Shown: positions 8,598 to 17,275, counted from the first letter of the stretch. The stretch is 64,000 nt of DNA from Muriicola sp041358175 (GCF_041358175.1 NZ_JBGKBE010000002.1:186001-250000), one strand, 5' to 3'. A program made the numbers and translations. The notes: generated by a model not told the origin, from the sequence alone.

Positions 8598-10295
8598 ATG
8601 AAAGCTACATCCAAACTAAATTTCAGACCCCTACATTTTTTTAAAAATGACAGCAAGATTAGGTCGGCCTTTTCTGTATTGCTCACCCTGGCTTTTCTAA
8701 ACCTCAGTACCGGATGCTCGTATTACAGGGTAAAATCTGTTCCCTCTCAAAACAATGAGGAGATGGCAAGTCAAATCAAGGCCTTTAATGAAGCCGACAA
8801 ATACATCATTCTCCACAAGAATCAGGCTTTGCTACATTTGGCAAATCCGGAGGTAAATGAGGATACAATGGAATTTACCGGCACAACTGCGCTCCTCTCA
8901 CAAGAGCATATGAAGGGAGATTTAATAAAGCCGGGTAAATCATACCGCTACAAAAATAAAAAGTCAAGTCCCCTCAATGAGGTCCACATCTACCTAAAGG
9001 ATGGGGAACCAATGGCTTTAGGGGCTACTACCATGCCGATAGAAGACATTGAGACGATCGCCATTACCAATAAAAATGGTGGCAAAACCGTTCTGAATGC
9101 GGCCCTGGGGACTATAGGAGTATTTGCATTATTGCTGGTTGTGGTAGCGCTTACAAAAAGCTCCTGTCCCTTTGTCTATTCTGATAGTGGAGACGGATTG
9201 GTTTTTTCCGGGGAGCTTTATCCGGGCAATATTATAAAAAATGCTCAGCAGACCGATTACCTTCCATTACCATCGTTGCGCGAATCTGACGGAGAGTTCC
9301 GTATACAGATCACAAATGAACTCCTCGAAATACAACACACAGATCTTGCGCAGCTCGTGATGGTTAAACACCCTGAAAACACAAAAGCCTTGCTCGATAA
9401 ACAGGGAGAAGTAATTCTTTATGACGAGGTGCAAAGTCCGGACCAGGTGTTTGTTGATGGAAGGATTCAGGATCGTGAACCGGCATTGGAGGCGGATGGT
9501 CATTCCTATCAATTTGATACGCCCATACCCACAAAGAACAGCAAACGAAATGTGGTTTTTACCTTTACAAAGCCGCAGGATAGCAGGGAAGCCAAGCTTT
9601 ATTTAACCGCAAAAAATTCCCTGTGGCTCGATTATGTTTTCGGCAGATTCAATGAAAAATTTGGGGTTTATTACAACACATTTCAGGAATCCCAGCTTAA
9701 TACAACAGAGGAAGAAGCCCGGACCTGGAGCCAGGAACAAAACATTCCTCTTACAGTCTCGGTTAAAAAGAACGGTCAATGGGAGATTGTAGACCAAATC
9801 TCTTCTGTGGGGCCCCTGGCTTTTAGAGACCTGGGACTTACACTTGATCTTGCAGGAATAGAGCAGGAGGAGGTAGAGGTGAAACTCGAAACAGGCTATA
9901 TGTTCTGGGAAGTAGACTATATCGGGATTGGCTATGAGGTTGACCTCCCTTATGAGTCGGTTCTCCTTGATCCTTATCAGGCAGTTACTGATAAGGGGGA
10001 AGAGGTCACGCACCTATTGAAAGCCGAGGATGAACAATATCTCACTCAGGAAAATGTGGGTGACCGGGTCGAAATACGTTTTTTATCCCCATCAACAGAT
10101 AGTGAGTATTCTTACTCCTATTTCCTGAAGAACCGGGGCTACTATACCTATGTCAGGGATTACCAGGGGGTGCCCGACTTCAGTGAACTCCGGAAATTTA
10201 AGAATCCCAATGCCTTTACTAGATTCTCTGAAAACGAATACCACCGTATCCTTAACACGTTCCAATCTAAAAAAGAAGGCTATGTTATTCGATAA
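8598..10295 (+). CDS. Large hypothetical lipoprotein
   Basis: A 565-residue protein from the ATG at 8598. An earlier in-frame start at 8385 would lie inside the AraC gene and is rejected. The N-terminus is a signal ending in the lipobox NLSTGC (C40). A second hydrophobic stretch at about 168-186 is followed by SSCPFVYS (C190) and GLVFSGELYPGNI, a pattern I associate with a Bacteroidota family of unknown function. The rest is beta-rich. The gene overlaps the radical SAM gene by 14 bases, so the two are translationally coupled. A lipoprotein with an internal membrane-like segment is unusual. Function unknown. Confidence 0.75.
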   Translation: MKATSKLNFRPLHFFKNDSKIRSAFSVLLTLAFLNLSTGCSYYRVKSVPSQNNEEMASQIKAFNEADKYIILHKNQALLHLANPEVNEDTMEFTGTTALLSQEHMKGDLIKPGKSYRYKNKKSSPLNEVHIYLKDGEPMALGATTMPIEDIETIAITNKNGGKTVLNAALGTIGVFALLLVVVALTKSSCPFVYSDSGDGLVFSGELYPGNIIKNAQQTDYLPLPSLRESDGEFRIQITNELLEIQHTDLAQLVMVKHPENTKALLDKQGEVILYDEVQSPDQVFVDGRIQDREPALEADGHSYQFDTPIPTKNSKRNVVFTFTKPQDSREAKLYLTAKNSLWLDYVFGRFNEKFGVYYNTFQESQLNTTEEEARTWSQEQNIPLTVSVKKNGQWEIVDQISSVGPLAFRDLGLTLDLAGIEQEEVEVKLETGYMFWEVDYIGIGYEVDLPYESVLLDPYQAVTDKGEEVTHLLKAEDEQYLTQENVGDRVEIRFLSPSTDSEYSYSYFLKNRGYYTYVRDYQGVPDFSELRKFKNPNAFTRFSENEYHRILNTFQSKKEGYVIR

Positions 10296-11526
10296 AAGAA
10301 ACGCAAATACCCTGCCTTTAACAAGCACCGGAAATTGGTCTGTTGAAGAGGATATTCTTACTAAGGAGGAAAGCCCTCTCAATTTGAGACGGAGTTCTAT
10401 CATTTCCGGGAAGGAGAAGGCCCTGATACATCTGAAACTTAAGTTAAGCCTGCTGAAAATTCTCATCAGACAGTATCGTAATCCTTTAGATTGGATAAAG
10501 GGGCTGCGTTTTCTAATCAAGTTGAGAAGACGATTTCTGGGAGATCATGTTTTGAATAAAATGGCTTTTGTAGACGGAAAATACTATATGGGCTTGTTCA
10601 CCCCGGGTTGGAATGACCAGGTTTATGAACGCTTTATCGCCTCCGAATTAAAAAATTTTAAAGAGAATAATACGGCTGCCTTTCGATTTAATCATGTTTT
10701 TCTTGCCATAACAAAGAAGTGTGCTTTAAGATGTGAACACTGTTATGAATGGGAGTCTCTTAATAAAAAGGAAACAAGGACTACAGCAGAAATTCAGGCC
10801 ACGGTACAGAGGTTACAAGACTTTGGCACTGCTCAGCTCCATTTTACAGGAGGGGAGCCCATGCTTAAAATAGATACGCTGATTTCTCTGATGCAAAAGG
10901 CAACAGAAGAAACCAACTTCTGGATGAATACCTCAGGCCTGAAATTGACCAGTATAAATGCAAGGAGGTTAAAAGAGGCCGGACTTACAGGAGTTTTTAT
11001 TAGCCTCGATCATTACCAAGCAGAGGCTCATAACAGCTTCAGAAATTATAAAGACGCATTTTATTGGGCGACCGAAGGGGCTAAAAATGCAAGAAACAAT
11101 GGCCTTGTAGTTGCCTTTTCCATTTGTATGACAAAAGAATTCGTCAATGAGGAGAACATCAGAAAATATATGGATCTGGCTAAAGATACAGGAGTGCATT
11201 TTGTACAATTCCTGGAACCCAAAAATGTAGGACATTATAAGGGCAAGGAGGTTTCCTTAAATGATGGCCAGATAAAATTACTGGAAAACACATTTTTAAA
11301 AATGAACTTCTCCAATGGATATCTTGATTATCCGCTAATTACTTACCACGGATATTATCAACGAAAACACGGCTGTTATAGTTCGGGAAAAAAAGGTTTG
11401 TATGTAGATACGGATGGCGACATTAATCCATGTACATTTTGTCATCGGAAGTCGGGAAATATCCTCGACCCCGACATAGAAGAAAAGTTAGAACAAATGA
11501 CAACATCAGGTTGTCCGGAATTTTGA
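10282..11526 (+). CDS. Radical SAM protein with SPASM-like C-terminus
   Basis: A 414-residue protein from the ATG at 10282, which overlaps the lipoprotein gene. The radical SAM cluster motif CxxxCxxC is C147, C151 and C154 (CALRCEHC), followed by FTGGEP. A C-terminal cysteine set (C at HGCYSSGKKG, CTFCHRK, and GCPEF at the very end) resembles a short SPASM/Twitch region that would bind a further iron-sulfur cluster. An N-terminal extension of about 140 residues precedes the barrel. SPASM enzymes often modify peptides, but no precursor peptide is obvious here, so the substrate is open. The next gene starts 2 bases after its stop. Confidence 0.88.
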   Translation: MLFDKRNANTLPLTSTGNWSVEEDILTKEESPLNLRRSSIISGKEKALIHLKLKLSLLKILIRQYRNPLDWIKGLRFLIKLRRRFLGDHVLNKMAFVDGKYYMGLFTPGWNDQVYERFIASELKNFKENNTAAFRFNHVFLAITKKCALRCEHCYEWESLNKKETRTTAEIQATVQRLQDFGTAQLHFTGGEPMLKIDTLISLMQKATEETNFWMNTSGLKLTSINARRLKEAGLTGVFISLDHYQAEAHNSFRNYKDAFYWATEGAKNARNNGLVVAFSICMTKEFVNEENIRKYMDLAKDTGVHFVQFLEPKNVGHYKGKEVSLNDGQIKLLENTFLKMNFSNGYLDYPLITYHGYYQRKHGCYSSGKKGLYVDTDGDINPCTFCHRKSGNILDPDIEEKLEQMTTSGCPEF

Positions 11527-11528
11527 AT

Positions 11529-12287
11529 ATGGAAGCGAAATTATCATCCATAGAGCTCTGGTTACTGGTATCTCTTCTTTTTGTGTTGCGATACCTTATA
11601 ATGGCCGGGATTCCATTTCTTGTTTTTTATGTGGCTCCGGGGAGGAGGCTAAAGAGAACCAAAATTCAGGAGAAACGACCTTTGGGATCTCAAATCCGCA
11701 GGGAAATCTTGTATTCCCTGCTTACCCTGCTTATCTATGGGTTGGGAATATGGATCTTTCTCGATTGGATTCAGGAGGGCAGTACCATGCACTACAAAAA
11801 TATTTCAGATTACGGACTTGCTTATGCCTTTCTGAGCTTCTTGCTGATGGTTTTTCTGCACGACACTTATTTTTACTGGACACACCGACTCATACATCAC
11901 AAATCCCTGTTTCGCATTATACACAAGGTGCATCACCAGTTTACGAATCCTACGCCCTGGTCTGCTTTTTCATTTCATCCTTTTGAAGCCGTTTTAAGTA
12001 TGGGTGTGATTCCCATCATTGTGTTCTTGTTGCCCTGGCATCAGTATACCCTTATTGCTTTTATCAGTTTTATGACCCTTTACGATGTGTATATCCATCT
12101 GGGATTCGATCCTGTTTTATTGAGGTTGGGATCCTGGCAGAACACAGCCTCAGATCACAATTATCACCACCAAAATGCAAGGGTTAACTATGGGCTGTAT
12201 TTTACTTTTTGGGATCAACTTATGGGAACTTATAAAAAGTATCACCGGAAGAATAAAGGAAATAAGGTTACGCTGGTTAGGGATTGA
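11529..12287 (+). CDS. Sterol desaturase / fatty acid hydroxylase family membrane protein
   Basis: A 252-residue protein with four or five membrane segments and the histidine clusters of the di-iron membrane hydroxylase family: HDTYFYWTHR, the paired HH before KSLFR with HKVHH, and HNYHH near the C-terminus. Such enzymes hydroxylate or desaturate lipids, carotenoids or sterols using oxygen. The start at 11529 is 2 bases after the radical SAM stop. Co-transcription with that gene and the lipoprotein suggests a joint role in making or modifying a lipid-like molecule. The 3' end overlaps the convergent small gene by 11 bases. Confidence 0.9.
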   Translation: MEAKLSSIELWLLVSLLFVLRYLIMAGIPFLVFYVAPGRRLKRTKIQEKRPLGSQIRREILYSLLTLLIYGLGIWIFLDWIQEGSTMHYKNISDYGLAYAFLSFLLMVFLHDTYFYWTHRLIHHKSLFRIIHKVHHQFTNPTPWSAFSFHPFEAVLSMGVIPIIVFLLPWHQYTLIAFISFMTLYDVYIHLGFDPVLLRLGSWQNTASDHNYHHQNARVNYGLYFTFWDQLMGTYKKYHRKNKGNKVTLVRD

Positions 12288-12663
12288 ATTCTATCGACTC
12301 CAGTATGGTAGTACTATCGCAGTTTTTAAATAGGAGGGAAGCCTCTCTTTCCTGAATTTGCCCCTCCACAAGAAACACTTTACAGGGTTGAGCTTTGGTA
12401 TCGCTCTCTGAGAAATTTACATCCCCTTCACGAAGCAGGTATTGAATAGTGAGGGTATCAATCTTCATGTCGTCCATCATCTCCTCCGTGTTGGCTGAGT
12501 AGGTGAGAGGTTTTGATCTCAATTCCTTCAGCACCCGGCAATTGGGAAAATAACAGAATTCGGTTCCGGTTTCTGAGGTCTTCTTTTTAAGGAAAAATGT
12601 AAGAAAAATAATTCCGATGGTAAGGCCTATCAAATAGAATCCCAGGCGTTTCAGAAAGGCCAT
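12277..12663 (-). CDS. Hypothetical protein with N-terminal membrane anchor (DUF4258-like)
   Basis: A 128-residue protein with one membrane segment at about residues 7-26 followed by KKK, so the remaining part probably lies outside the membrane on one side. The soluble part has FCYFPNCRVLKELRSKP and FKNCDSTT motifs. From memory these resemble Flavobacteriia proteins labelled DUF4258, a designation I cannot check. It starts 1 base after the stop of alanine dehydrogenase on the same strand, which implies co-transcription. Function unknown. Confidence 0.7.
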   Translation of the reverse strand: MAFLKRLGFYLIGLTIGIIFLTFFLKKKTSETGTEFCYFPNCRVLKELRSKPLTYSANTEEMMDDMKIDTLTIQYLLREGDVNFSESDTKAQPCKVFLVEGQIQEREASLLFKNCDSTTILESIEFNP

Positions 12664-12664
12664 G

Positions 12665-13864
12665 TTAAAAGATTAGGAAGTTGATATCACTGTATTTCAG
12701 GTCGAACCAATCCCCGACGGTTTTGTTGGTCAGAATACCGTGGTAAAGATATAGTCCGTTCCTTAACCCCTTGTCAAAACGCAGGGAATTCTCCAGGCCG
12801 CCATCTTCCCCTATTTTAAGGAGATAGGGTGTAAAGATGTTGCTGATAGACACCGATGATGTCTTGGGATATCGGGCAGGGATATTGGGCACTCCGTAAT
12901 GCAGCACCCCGAATTTTTTAATGATGGGCTTGTCGTGTGTGGTGAGCTCACTTGTTTCAAAACAACCGCCCATATCGATGCTCACATCAATGATCACCGA
13001 GCCTTTTTTCATATGTTCCACCATCGTCTGAGACACTACCACAGGGGAGCGGTCTCTGCCACGCATGGCGCCGATGGCCACGTCGCATCGTTTTAATGAT
13101 TTAAGCAGATTTTTAGGTTGCAGGGTAGAGGTGTAGACGATCTGCTGGAGATTGCTTTGAACATTGCGCAGTTTGGTAATGGAGTTGTCAAAGATCTTTA
13201 CGTTAGCTCCCAGCCCTATAGCGGATCTGGCGGCAAATTCCCCCACGGTTCCTGCTCCAAGGATCACGACTTCAAGGGGAGGTACACCTGTGATGTTACC
13301 AAACATCAGGCCACTGCCTTTGTTTGTGGCGGCCATGATCTCAGCGGCAATAAGTACGCTTGAAATTCCTGCAATCTCGCTCAGCGATCTTACAGCCGGG
13401 TAGTTCCCATCTTCATCCCTGATAAATTCAAAGGCGATGGCGGTAATTCGTTTTTTTGCCAATTCTTCAAAATAGGCTTTCGACTGGGTTTTGATCTGCA
13501 GGGCAGAAATGATGGTTGTCTGCGGACTGATAAATTGTATCTCGGAGAGGGTAGGGGGTTCTACTTTTAAAAGCAGGGGGCAGGAAAATACTTTTTTAGT
13601 GTCTTTGGTGATGGTGGCCCCGGCCTGTGTATAATCCAGGTCGGTAAAATTAGCGGCATCGCCGGCCCCGGATTCAATGAGCACTCGGTGTCCGTTGGCC
13701 GTAAGGGCATTGACCGCATCTGGGGTAAGGCAGATCCGTTTTTCCTGAAACTGATTTTCTTTGGGAATACCGATAAAGAGTTCCCCTTTTTGTTTTAAAA
13801 TTTCCAGGGTTTCTTCCTGGGGGATGAGTTCCTGTTTGCTGAAAGGGGAGGACGGTTGGTTCAT
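12665..13864 (-). CDS. ald: Alanine dehydrogenase
   Basis: A 399-residue enzyme of the alanine dehydrogenase/transhydrogenase-alpha family, which interconverts alanine and pyruvate with NAD. I chose the ATG at 13864; the in-frame TTG five codons upstream is less likely. The family start FIGIPKENQFQEKRICLTPD is visible. So are the catalytic-region VEPP segment and the Rossmann motif GAGTVGEFAARSAIGLGA. It is about 30 residues longer than the classical enzyme because of an N-terminal extension, which I recall as usual in Flavobacteriia. It is the first gene of a two-gene unit with the DUF4258-like gene. Confidence 0.92.
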   Translation of the reverse strand: MNQPSSPFSKQELIPQEETLEILKQKGELFIGIPKENQFQEKRICLTPDAVNALTANGHRVLIESGAGDAANFTDLDYTQAGATITKDTKKVFSCPLLLKVEPPTLSEIQFISPQTTIISALQIKTQSKAYFEELAKKRITAIAFEFIRDEDGNYPAVRSLSEIAGISSVLIAAEIMAATNKGSGLMFGNITGVPPLEVVILGAGTVGEFAARSAIGLGANVKIFDNSITKLRNVQSNLQQIVYTSTLQPKNLLKSLKRCDVAIGAMRGRDRSPVVVSQTMVEHMKKGSVIIDVSIDMGGCFETSELTTHDKPIIKKFGVLHYGVPNIPARYPKTSSVSISNIFTPYLLKIGEDGGLENSLRFDKGLRNGLYLYHGILTNKTVGDWFDLKYSDINFLIF

Positions 13865-13902
13865 AATGCTTTTGGGCAAGATAAGACAAAACCCATTTTA
13901 CT

Positions 13903-13910
13903 CAAAATTA
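13903..13910 (-). promoter_or_regulatory. Predicted -7 element of ald
   Basis: On the minus strand this reads TAATTTTG, a match to TAnnTTTG, 38 bases before the ATG of ald. No matching -33 TTG was found at the usual spacing. Confidence 0.4.
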
Positions 13911-14027
13911 CAACAAAATTCGCGAAAGAATAAGTTGCAAAAATTCAAAAAACCTTGATACTCCATAAGGCTATCTAAGGGTTTGCTGGGAATAGTTATT
14001 GAAGTCTTTACAAAAAGCAAGTAGGGA

Positions 14028-14669
14028 TCAGAGCGAAATATTAAAGAGATTTTTCAGGGAATGCTGAAACTGCCTAAACATCTTGGATAAGGTTCTTTTA
14101 GATACTTTTTCTGATAGATCGATCTTATCGGATGGACTTTCAGAATCTAAAGTTTGCGATTTTTGGTCAGCACTTTCTCCCTCTTTAAAGGACTGTAATT
14201 CTGCATCCATGGCTTCCAGGTCGATCCCATGGACGTACTTGTCATATAATTTGATCCTGATAAAGTATACAAAAGGAATAACAACCATACATATTGGTAA
14301 CAACCACATTACATTATCAGTGTCTATGAATTTATCTTCTGAATAGATTACTTCGAACAGTTGAAATGTATACATACAAAGTGGGATCAAAATGATATGA
14401 TACCACCAGTGCTTACAGGTAAAAAACCATATGGCCAAAAGGTATATAGGAACAATTTTACTCATTAAAAACCATACATAAGTACTTAAGTCAGGAAACC
14501 CATTATTGTCTACTATATATCCAAAAAGTGAGAATGTAGCTTCTGGATCTTCTGAAAAATAAACGTGAATCTTATAAATGAAAGGGGATGCTATAATCAA
14601 AAAAATCGCGATAGATTCTATAATAAATCTTCTACGCGTTTTCGATTTTTTACTTGATTTTATCCTCAT
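14028..14669 (-). CDS. Four-TM membrane protein, single copy of a module duplicated in the 409-residue protein nearby
   Basis: A 213-residue protein with a basic N-terminus (RIKSSKKSKTRRR), about four membrane segments up to residue 135, and a charged, probably cytoplasmic tail with a helical C-terminus. I do not recognise the family. The membrane part matches each half of the 409-residue protein at 15641-16870. Shared elements are a first helix with a proline, a short loop containing FxxxGY/FxI, a W(F/M)(L/A)..K/D.VP(I/L) helix, a WW(Y/R) pair, and a helix with FQ.(F/W)E. It lies between ald and a 45-residue lipoprotein. Function unknown. Confidence 0.7.
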   Translation of the reverse strand: MRIKSSKKSKTRRRFIIESIAIFLIIASPFIYKIHVYFSEDPEATFSLFGYIVDNNGFPDLSTYVWFLMSKIVPIYLLAIWFFTCKHWWYHIILIPLCMYTFQLFEVIYSEDKFIDTDNVMWLLPICMVVIPFVYFIRIKLYDKYVHGIDLEAMDAELQSFKEGESADQKSQTLDSESPSDKIDLSEKVSKRTLSKMFRQFQHSLKNLFNISL

Positions 14670-14710
14670 AATAGACGAATATTAATATTCTTCTATTTTC
14701 AGTAACGAAA

Positions 14711-14739
14711 AAAGGGGCGACTTATTTGGTCGCCCCTTT
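14711..14739 (-). terminator. Intrinsic terminator after the 45-residue lipoprotein
   Basis: An 11-bp perfect inverted repeat (AAAGGGGCGAC / GTCGCCCCTTT) with a 7-base loop. On the minus strand the stem runs into TTTTTT, which fits termination of the small lipoprotein transcript. The T-run on the plus strand is short. Confidence 0.85.
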
Positions 14740-14783
14740 AAATTATGAAATTAATATTTTAAAAGATAATGGGATTTTTACAA

Positions 14784-14921
14784 TTATATCTTTTTTGTGA
14801 GTTTAGTTTTGTCAACTGCATTTTCATACAATTGATCATCCTCAGCTGTATTGGGCGTACAGGCAGCAGCAATTAAAACTAACATGGCAGCAAAAGCAAA
14901 AAGTAATTTTTTAGTGTTCAT
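14784..14921 (-). CDS. 45-residue lipoprotein (very small gene)
   Basis: Reading from the ATG at 14921 gives a 45-residue protein: a lysine pair, a hydrophobic segment, the lipobox LIAAAC, then about 25 polar residues (TPNTAEDDQLYENAVDKTK) ending in lysines. Its reality is supported by a -7 promoter box upstream, the complete lipoprotein signal and a strong terminator 45 bases after the stop. After processing only about 26 residues remain, so it may be an envelope-associated peptide. Similar tiny lipoproteins are frequent in Flavobacteriia. Function unknown. Confidence 0.75.
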   Translation of the reverse strand: MNTKKLLFAFAAMLVLIAAACTPNTAEDDQLYENAVDKTKLTKKI

Positions 14922-14964
14922 CGTAAATAGTGTTAAAATTCAGGATTCATTTTCATTCTCAATT

Positions 14965-14972
14965 CAAATATA
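14965..14972 (-). promoter_or_regulatory. Predicted -7 element of the 45-residue lipoprotein
   Basis: The minus strand reads TATATTTG (TAnnTTTG), 43 bases before the start codon. No clear -33 TTG was found. Confidence 0.45.
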
Positions 14973-15091
14973 GGGAAAGGAAATGAATTAAAATACAGAT
15001 TATCGATAAAATTTTACCTTTTAACGAAGAAAACTGCACTTAATCGATTCTGATTGCCGTTTGCAGGGGGATGAAAAAGTCCAATTTCAGC

Positions 15092-15514
15092 TTAGGGTGT
15101 TGGCAGAGTAAGCTCACGGGTGTAAGGATCGAGAATCTTTAAAGACAGATGAATACATTCATCAGGCAGCAAATCACTCACTTTTTCAGGCCATTCGATA
15201 AAGACCCAAACGTTTTTGGCAAGATAATCCTCCAGGCCCAGGTCCAACGCTTCTTCCGGATCGATCAAACGGTAAAAATCAAAATGATAACCCAGCAGGT
15301 CGCCATTTTGGTAATGATACTCATTGACTAATCCGAAAGTTGGGCTGTAGGCCTGTTCTTCGCCCCCCAGTTGTTTTACCAGAGCATTGATAAAGGTGGT
15401 TTTTCCCGCTCCCATACTCCCACTTAAGCATATAATACTGTGCTCAGGGATTGTGGAAATGACTCTTGCAGCGGCAGTACTTATTTCTTTTTTAGTATAG
15501 ATTATTTTCTCCAT
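15092..15514 (-). CDS. tsaE: tRNA threonylcarbamoyladenosine biosynthesis ATPase TsaE
   Basis: A 140-residue P-loop ATPase, the normal length. The Walker A motif is GSMGAGKTTF at about residues 31-40, and a YSPTFGLVNEY switch-like segment and HFDFYRL follow. TsaE works with TsaB and TsaD to attach the threonylcarbamoyl group to A37 of ANN-decoding tRNAs. From memory this gene usually sits near ald and porX in Flavobacteriaceae. Here it is separated from both by the membrane-module proteins and regulators, which look like later insertions. Confidence 0.93.
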   Translation of the reverse strand: MEKIIYTKKEISTAAARVISTIPEHSIICLSGSMGAGKTTFINALVKQLGGEEQAYSPTFGLVNEYHYQNGDLLGYHFDFYRLIDPEEALDLGLEDYLAKNVWVFIEWPEKVSDLLPDECIHLSLKILDPYTRELTLPTP

Positions 15515-15591
15515 ATCATAAAAAACACTATATTTAAATAGTTTAATGGTCTATTCGCTTTTGTTCTCTACCGTCTATACCAACGGTTTTA

Positions 15592-15627
15592 TCATTCAAT
15601 AGAAGAATGAAGGTGTAAATATCTTTG
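15592..15627 (+). promoter_or_regulatory. Promoter -7 box with upstream inverted repeat
   Basis: TATCTTTG at 15620-15627 matches TAnnTTTG, 13 bases before the ATG of the 409-residue protein. Just upstream, TCATTC at 15592-15597 and GAATGA at 15605-15610 form an inverted repeat with a 7-base spacer, a possible operator overlapping the -33 region. Confidence 0.4.
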
Positions 15628-15640
15628 ATTTGAAATAGGT

Positions 15641-16870
15641 ATGAAAATTTGGGAGAGAAAATATGTCAAAGGAAATTTAATTGCCTTACTGATTATTTTA
15701 TCACCTATGCTGGTTTATTTACACCTTTTATTTAACGGTAAAACTGAAAATTTTGAAATACTTGGTATAAAAATTCACAACTGGTTGAATAACAATGAAA
15801 TATTTTTCTGGATGCTTTTAAATGATATAGTGCCATTAGTATTACTGTTAGCGTTTTTCTTTACAACATTAAATAAATGGAGGTACTTACTACTAGTTTT
15901 AACTACAGCTTACTTCATGTCAATCCTTTATACTTTGGATGTTTTTCAAACATTTGCTGAATCTGTTTTCTCATTTAAGGCTCTGGTATGTATTATAATA
16001 TTTGTTTTATTACAATTGTTTATTGATTTAAAAACACCAGATATTGTAAATGGAAAATATTTAGAATTTGGATTTTTGGATGCTTGCAAGAATATTAAAA
16101 GTGCCAATTATCGGGTTTTAAAAAGAAAGATTGTTACGACCAAGCGTAGTAGATCAAGTGATTCTCTCGATGTTTATTTAAAGAAGGTATTTTACTTGTT
16201 TTCGTTCCTAGAAGAGCAGGCCAATCAACTTATTGATAAAAAGTATGAGCATGAAAAAAATCGAAGAAAAAACAACTTAAATTCTGTTTTTGTCTGTTTG
16301 TTCATTTTGATGATATTTCTATGGTTTATGCCTTATCTATTGCCTTCTGGCGTTACAACTATAGAAATCTTTAGCTTTGAAATCCATAGTCACGGATTTA
16401 ATGATGTCATGACCTTAGTTTGGTTTGCTAGCCGCAAACTAATTGTCGTACTGTTTTTATCCATTTGGTTTATTGACAGTCCCTATTGGTGGCGTTATGC
16501 AATACTTTCTCCCTTATTTCTTTTTTCCTATCAATTCTGGGAAACCTTTCAGGAAACAAGTATATTGGATTCTTTTAGTAACCTTCGTGTCTTACCCTTA
16601 GTCCTTCTAAATATTGTTATTGTACTAATGATTTCAAAACTGGTAAAGAATAGGACAAATATACTTACCATGTACGAAGATATACATGAGGAAATCGAGA
16701 CAATTCTGGAGGAGTTGAAAAGTGATTATCCAAAAGAATTGGCCAAGACAATTTCGGAATTAAAAAGTAAAAAAAGTGATCATTCTAAAGCAGCATATCG
16801 CGAACAACTAAAAGCCCTGGAACAAGAACTTTCAGCGCGTCTCGAATTTAAGAAAGGCTCTTTGCTTTAA
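15641..16870 (+). CDS. Membrane protein made of two tandem copies of a four-TM module
   Basis: A 409-residue protein I do not recognise. Residues about 10-135 and 220-345 are two membrane modules that resemble each other and the single module of the protein at 14028-14669. Matching points are NDIVPLVLL and SRKLIVVLF, KWRYLLL and YWWRYAIL, and ILYTLDVFQ and YQFWETFQ. A charged, helical linker separates them, and a C-terminal coiled-coil-like tail rich in Glu/Lys (about 345-409) follows. Codon use looks more AT-rich than its neighbours. The stop overlaps the convergent XRE gene by 4 bases. Function unknown; a membrane sensor or channel-like role is only a guess. Confidence 0.72.
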   Translation: MKIWERKYVKGNLIALLIILSPMLVYLHLLFNGKTENFEILGIKIHNWLNNNEIFFWMLLNDIVPLVLLLAFFFTTLNKWRYLLLVLTTAYFMSILYTLDVFQTFAESVFSFKALVCIIIFVLLQLFIDLKTPDIVNGKYLEFGFLDACKNIKSANYRVLKRKIVTTKRSRSSDSLDVYLKKVFYLFSFLEEQANQLIDKKYEHEKNRRKNNLNSVFVCLFILMIFLWFMPYLLPSGVTTIEIFSFEIHSHGFNDVMTLVWFASRKLIVVLFLSIWFIDSPYWWRYAILSPLFLFSYQFWETFQETSILDSFSNLRVLPLVLLNIVIVLMISKLVKNRTNILTMYEDIHEEIETILEELKSDYPKELAKTISELKSKKSDHSKAAYREQLKALEQELSARLEFKKGSLL

Positions 16871-17238
16871 GTCTTTTTTAATTCAGATCTAATCTCCTGC
16901 ATCAACCGTTGCAATTCATCCTGTTGCCGCTCCTTGATTTTATTCTCAATAATAGTTTCTATTTCTTCCTGCTTGTCACTTGGAAGCTGGTCGAAATCAA
17001 GAGGTAAAGGCTCTAATTTTTCTTTGAGCATAGTCCCTTCTCCCGTAAGGAGCCAGACTACATTAAGTTGAGGATAGATCCTTAAAATATTCTCGATTAC
17101 ATCACTACCTATAGAAGCCCTGTTCTTTTTCATCCGTAGGGTATATCCATTGCTGGCCCCGATCGAAAGATCGAACTGCCGCGCGCTAAGACCGGCTTGG
17201 TTGATGAATTGTATCAGGCGGTCAATCGTTTTAAGCAT
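16867..17238 (-). CDS. XRE-family regulator with coiled-coil tail
   Basis: A 123-residue protein. Residues about 5-65 resemble a Cro/C1-type helix-turn-helix (LSARQFDLSIGASNGYTLRM) with the YPQLNVVWLLTGEG segment also found in the regulator at 1531-1896. Residues about 80-120 are rich in Glu, Lys and Gln and probably form a dimerising helix. A good Bacteroidota promoter precedes it. It converges on the two-module membrane protein with a 4-base overlap. Confidence 0.82.
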   Translation of the reverse strand: MLKTIDRLIQFINQAGLSARQFDLSIGASNGYTLRMKKNRASIGSDVIENILRIYPQLNVVWLLTGEGTMLKEKLEPLPLDFDQLPSDKQEEIETIIENKIKERQQDELQRLMQEIRSELKKT

Positions 17239-17275
17239 AAGGAGTAAATAGTCTATATTTTATTATTTATGTTGT

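Noticed and set aside
9603..10520. Minus-strand open frames opposite the lipoprotein and radical SAM genes
   Set aside because: They overlap two strongly supported coding genes and show no domain, signal or promoter.
1531..17238. The two XRE regulators as prophage repressors
   Set aside because: No integrase, structural phage gene, attachment site or IS is present; both are of a type common on Flavobacteriia chromosomes.
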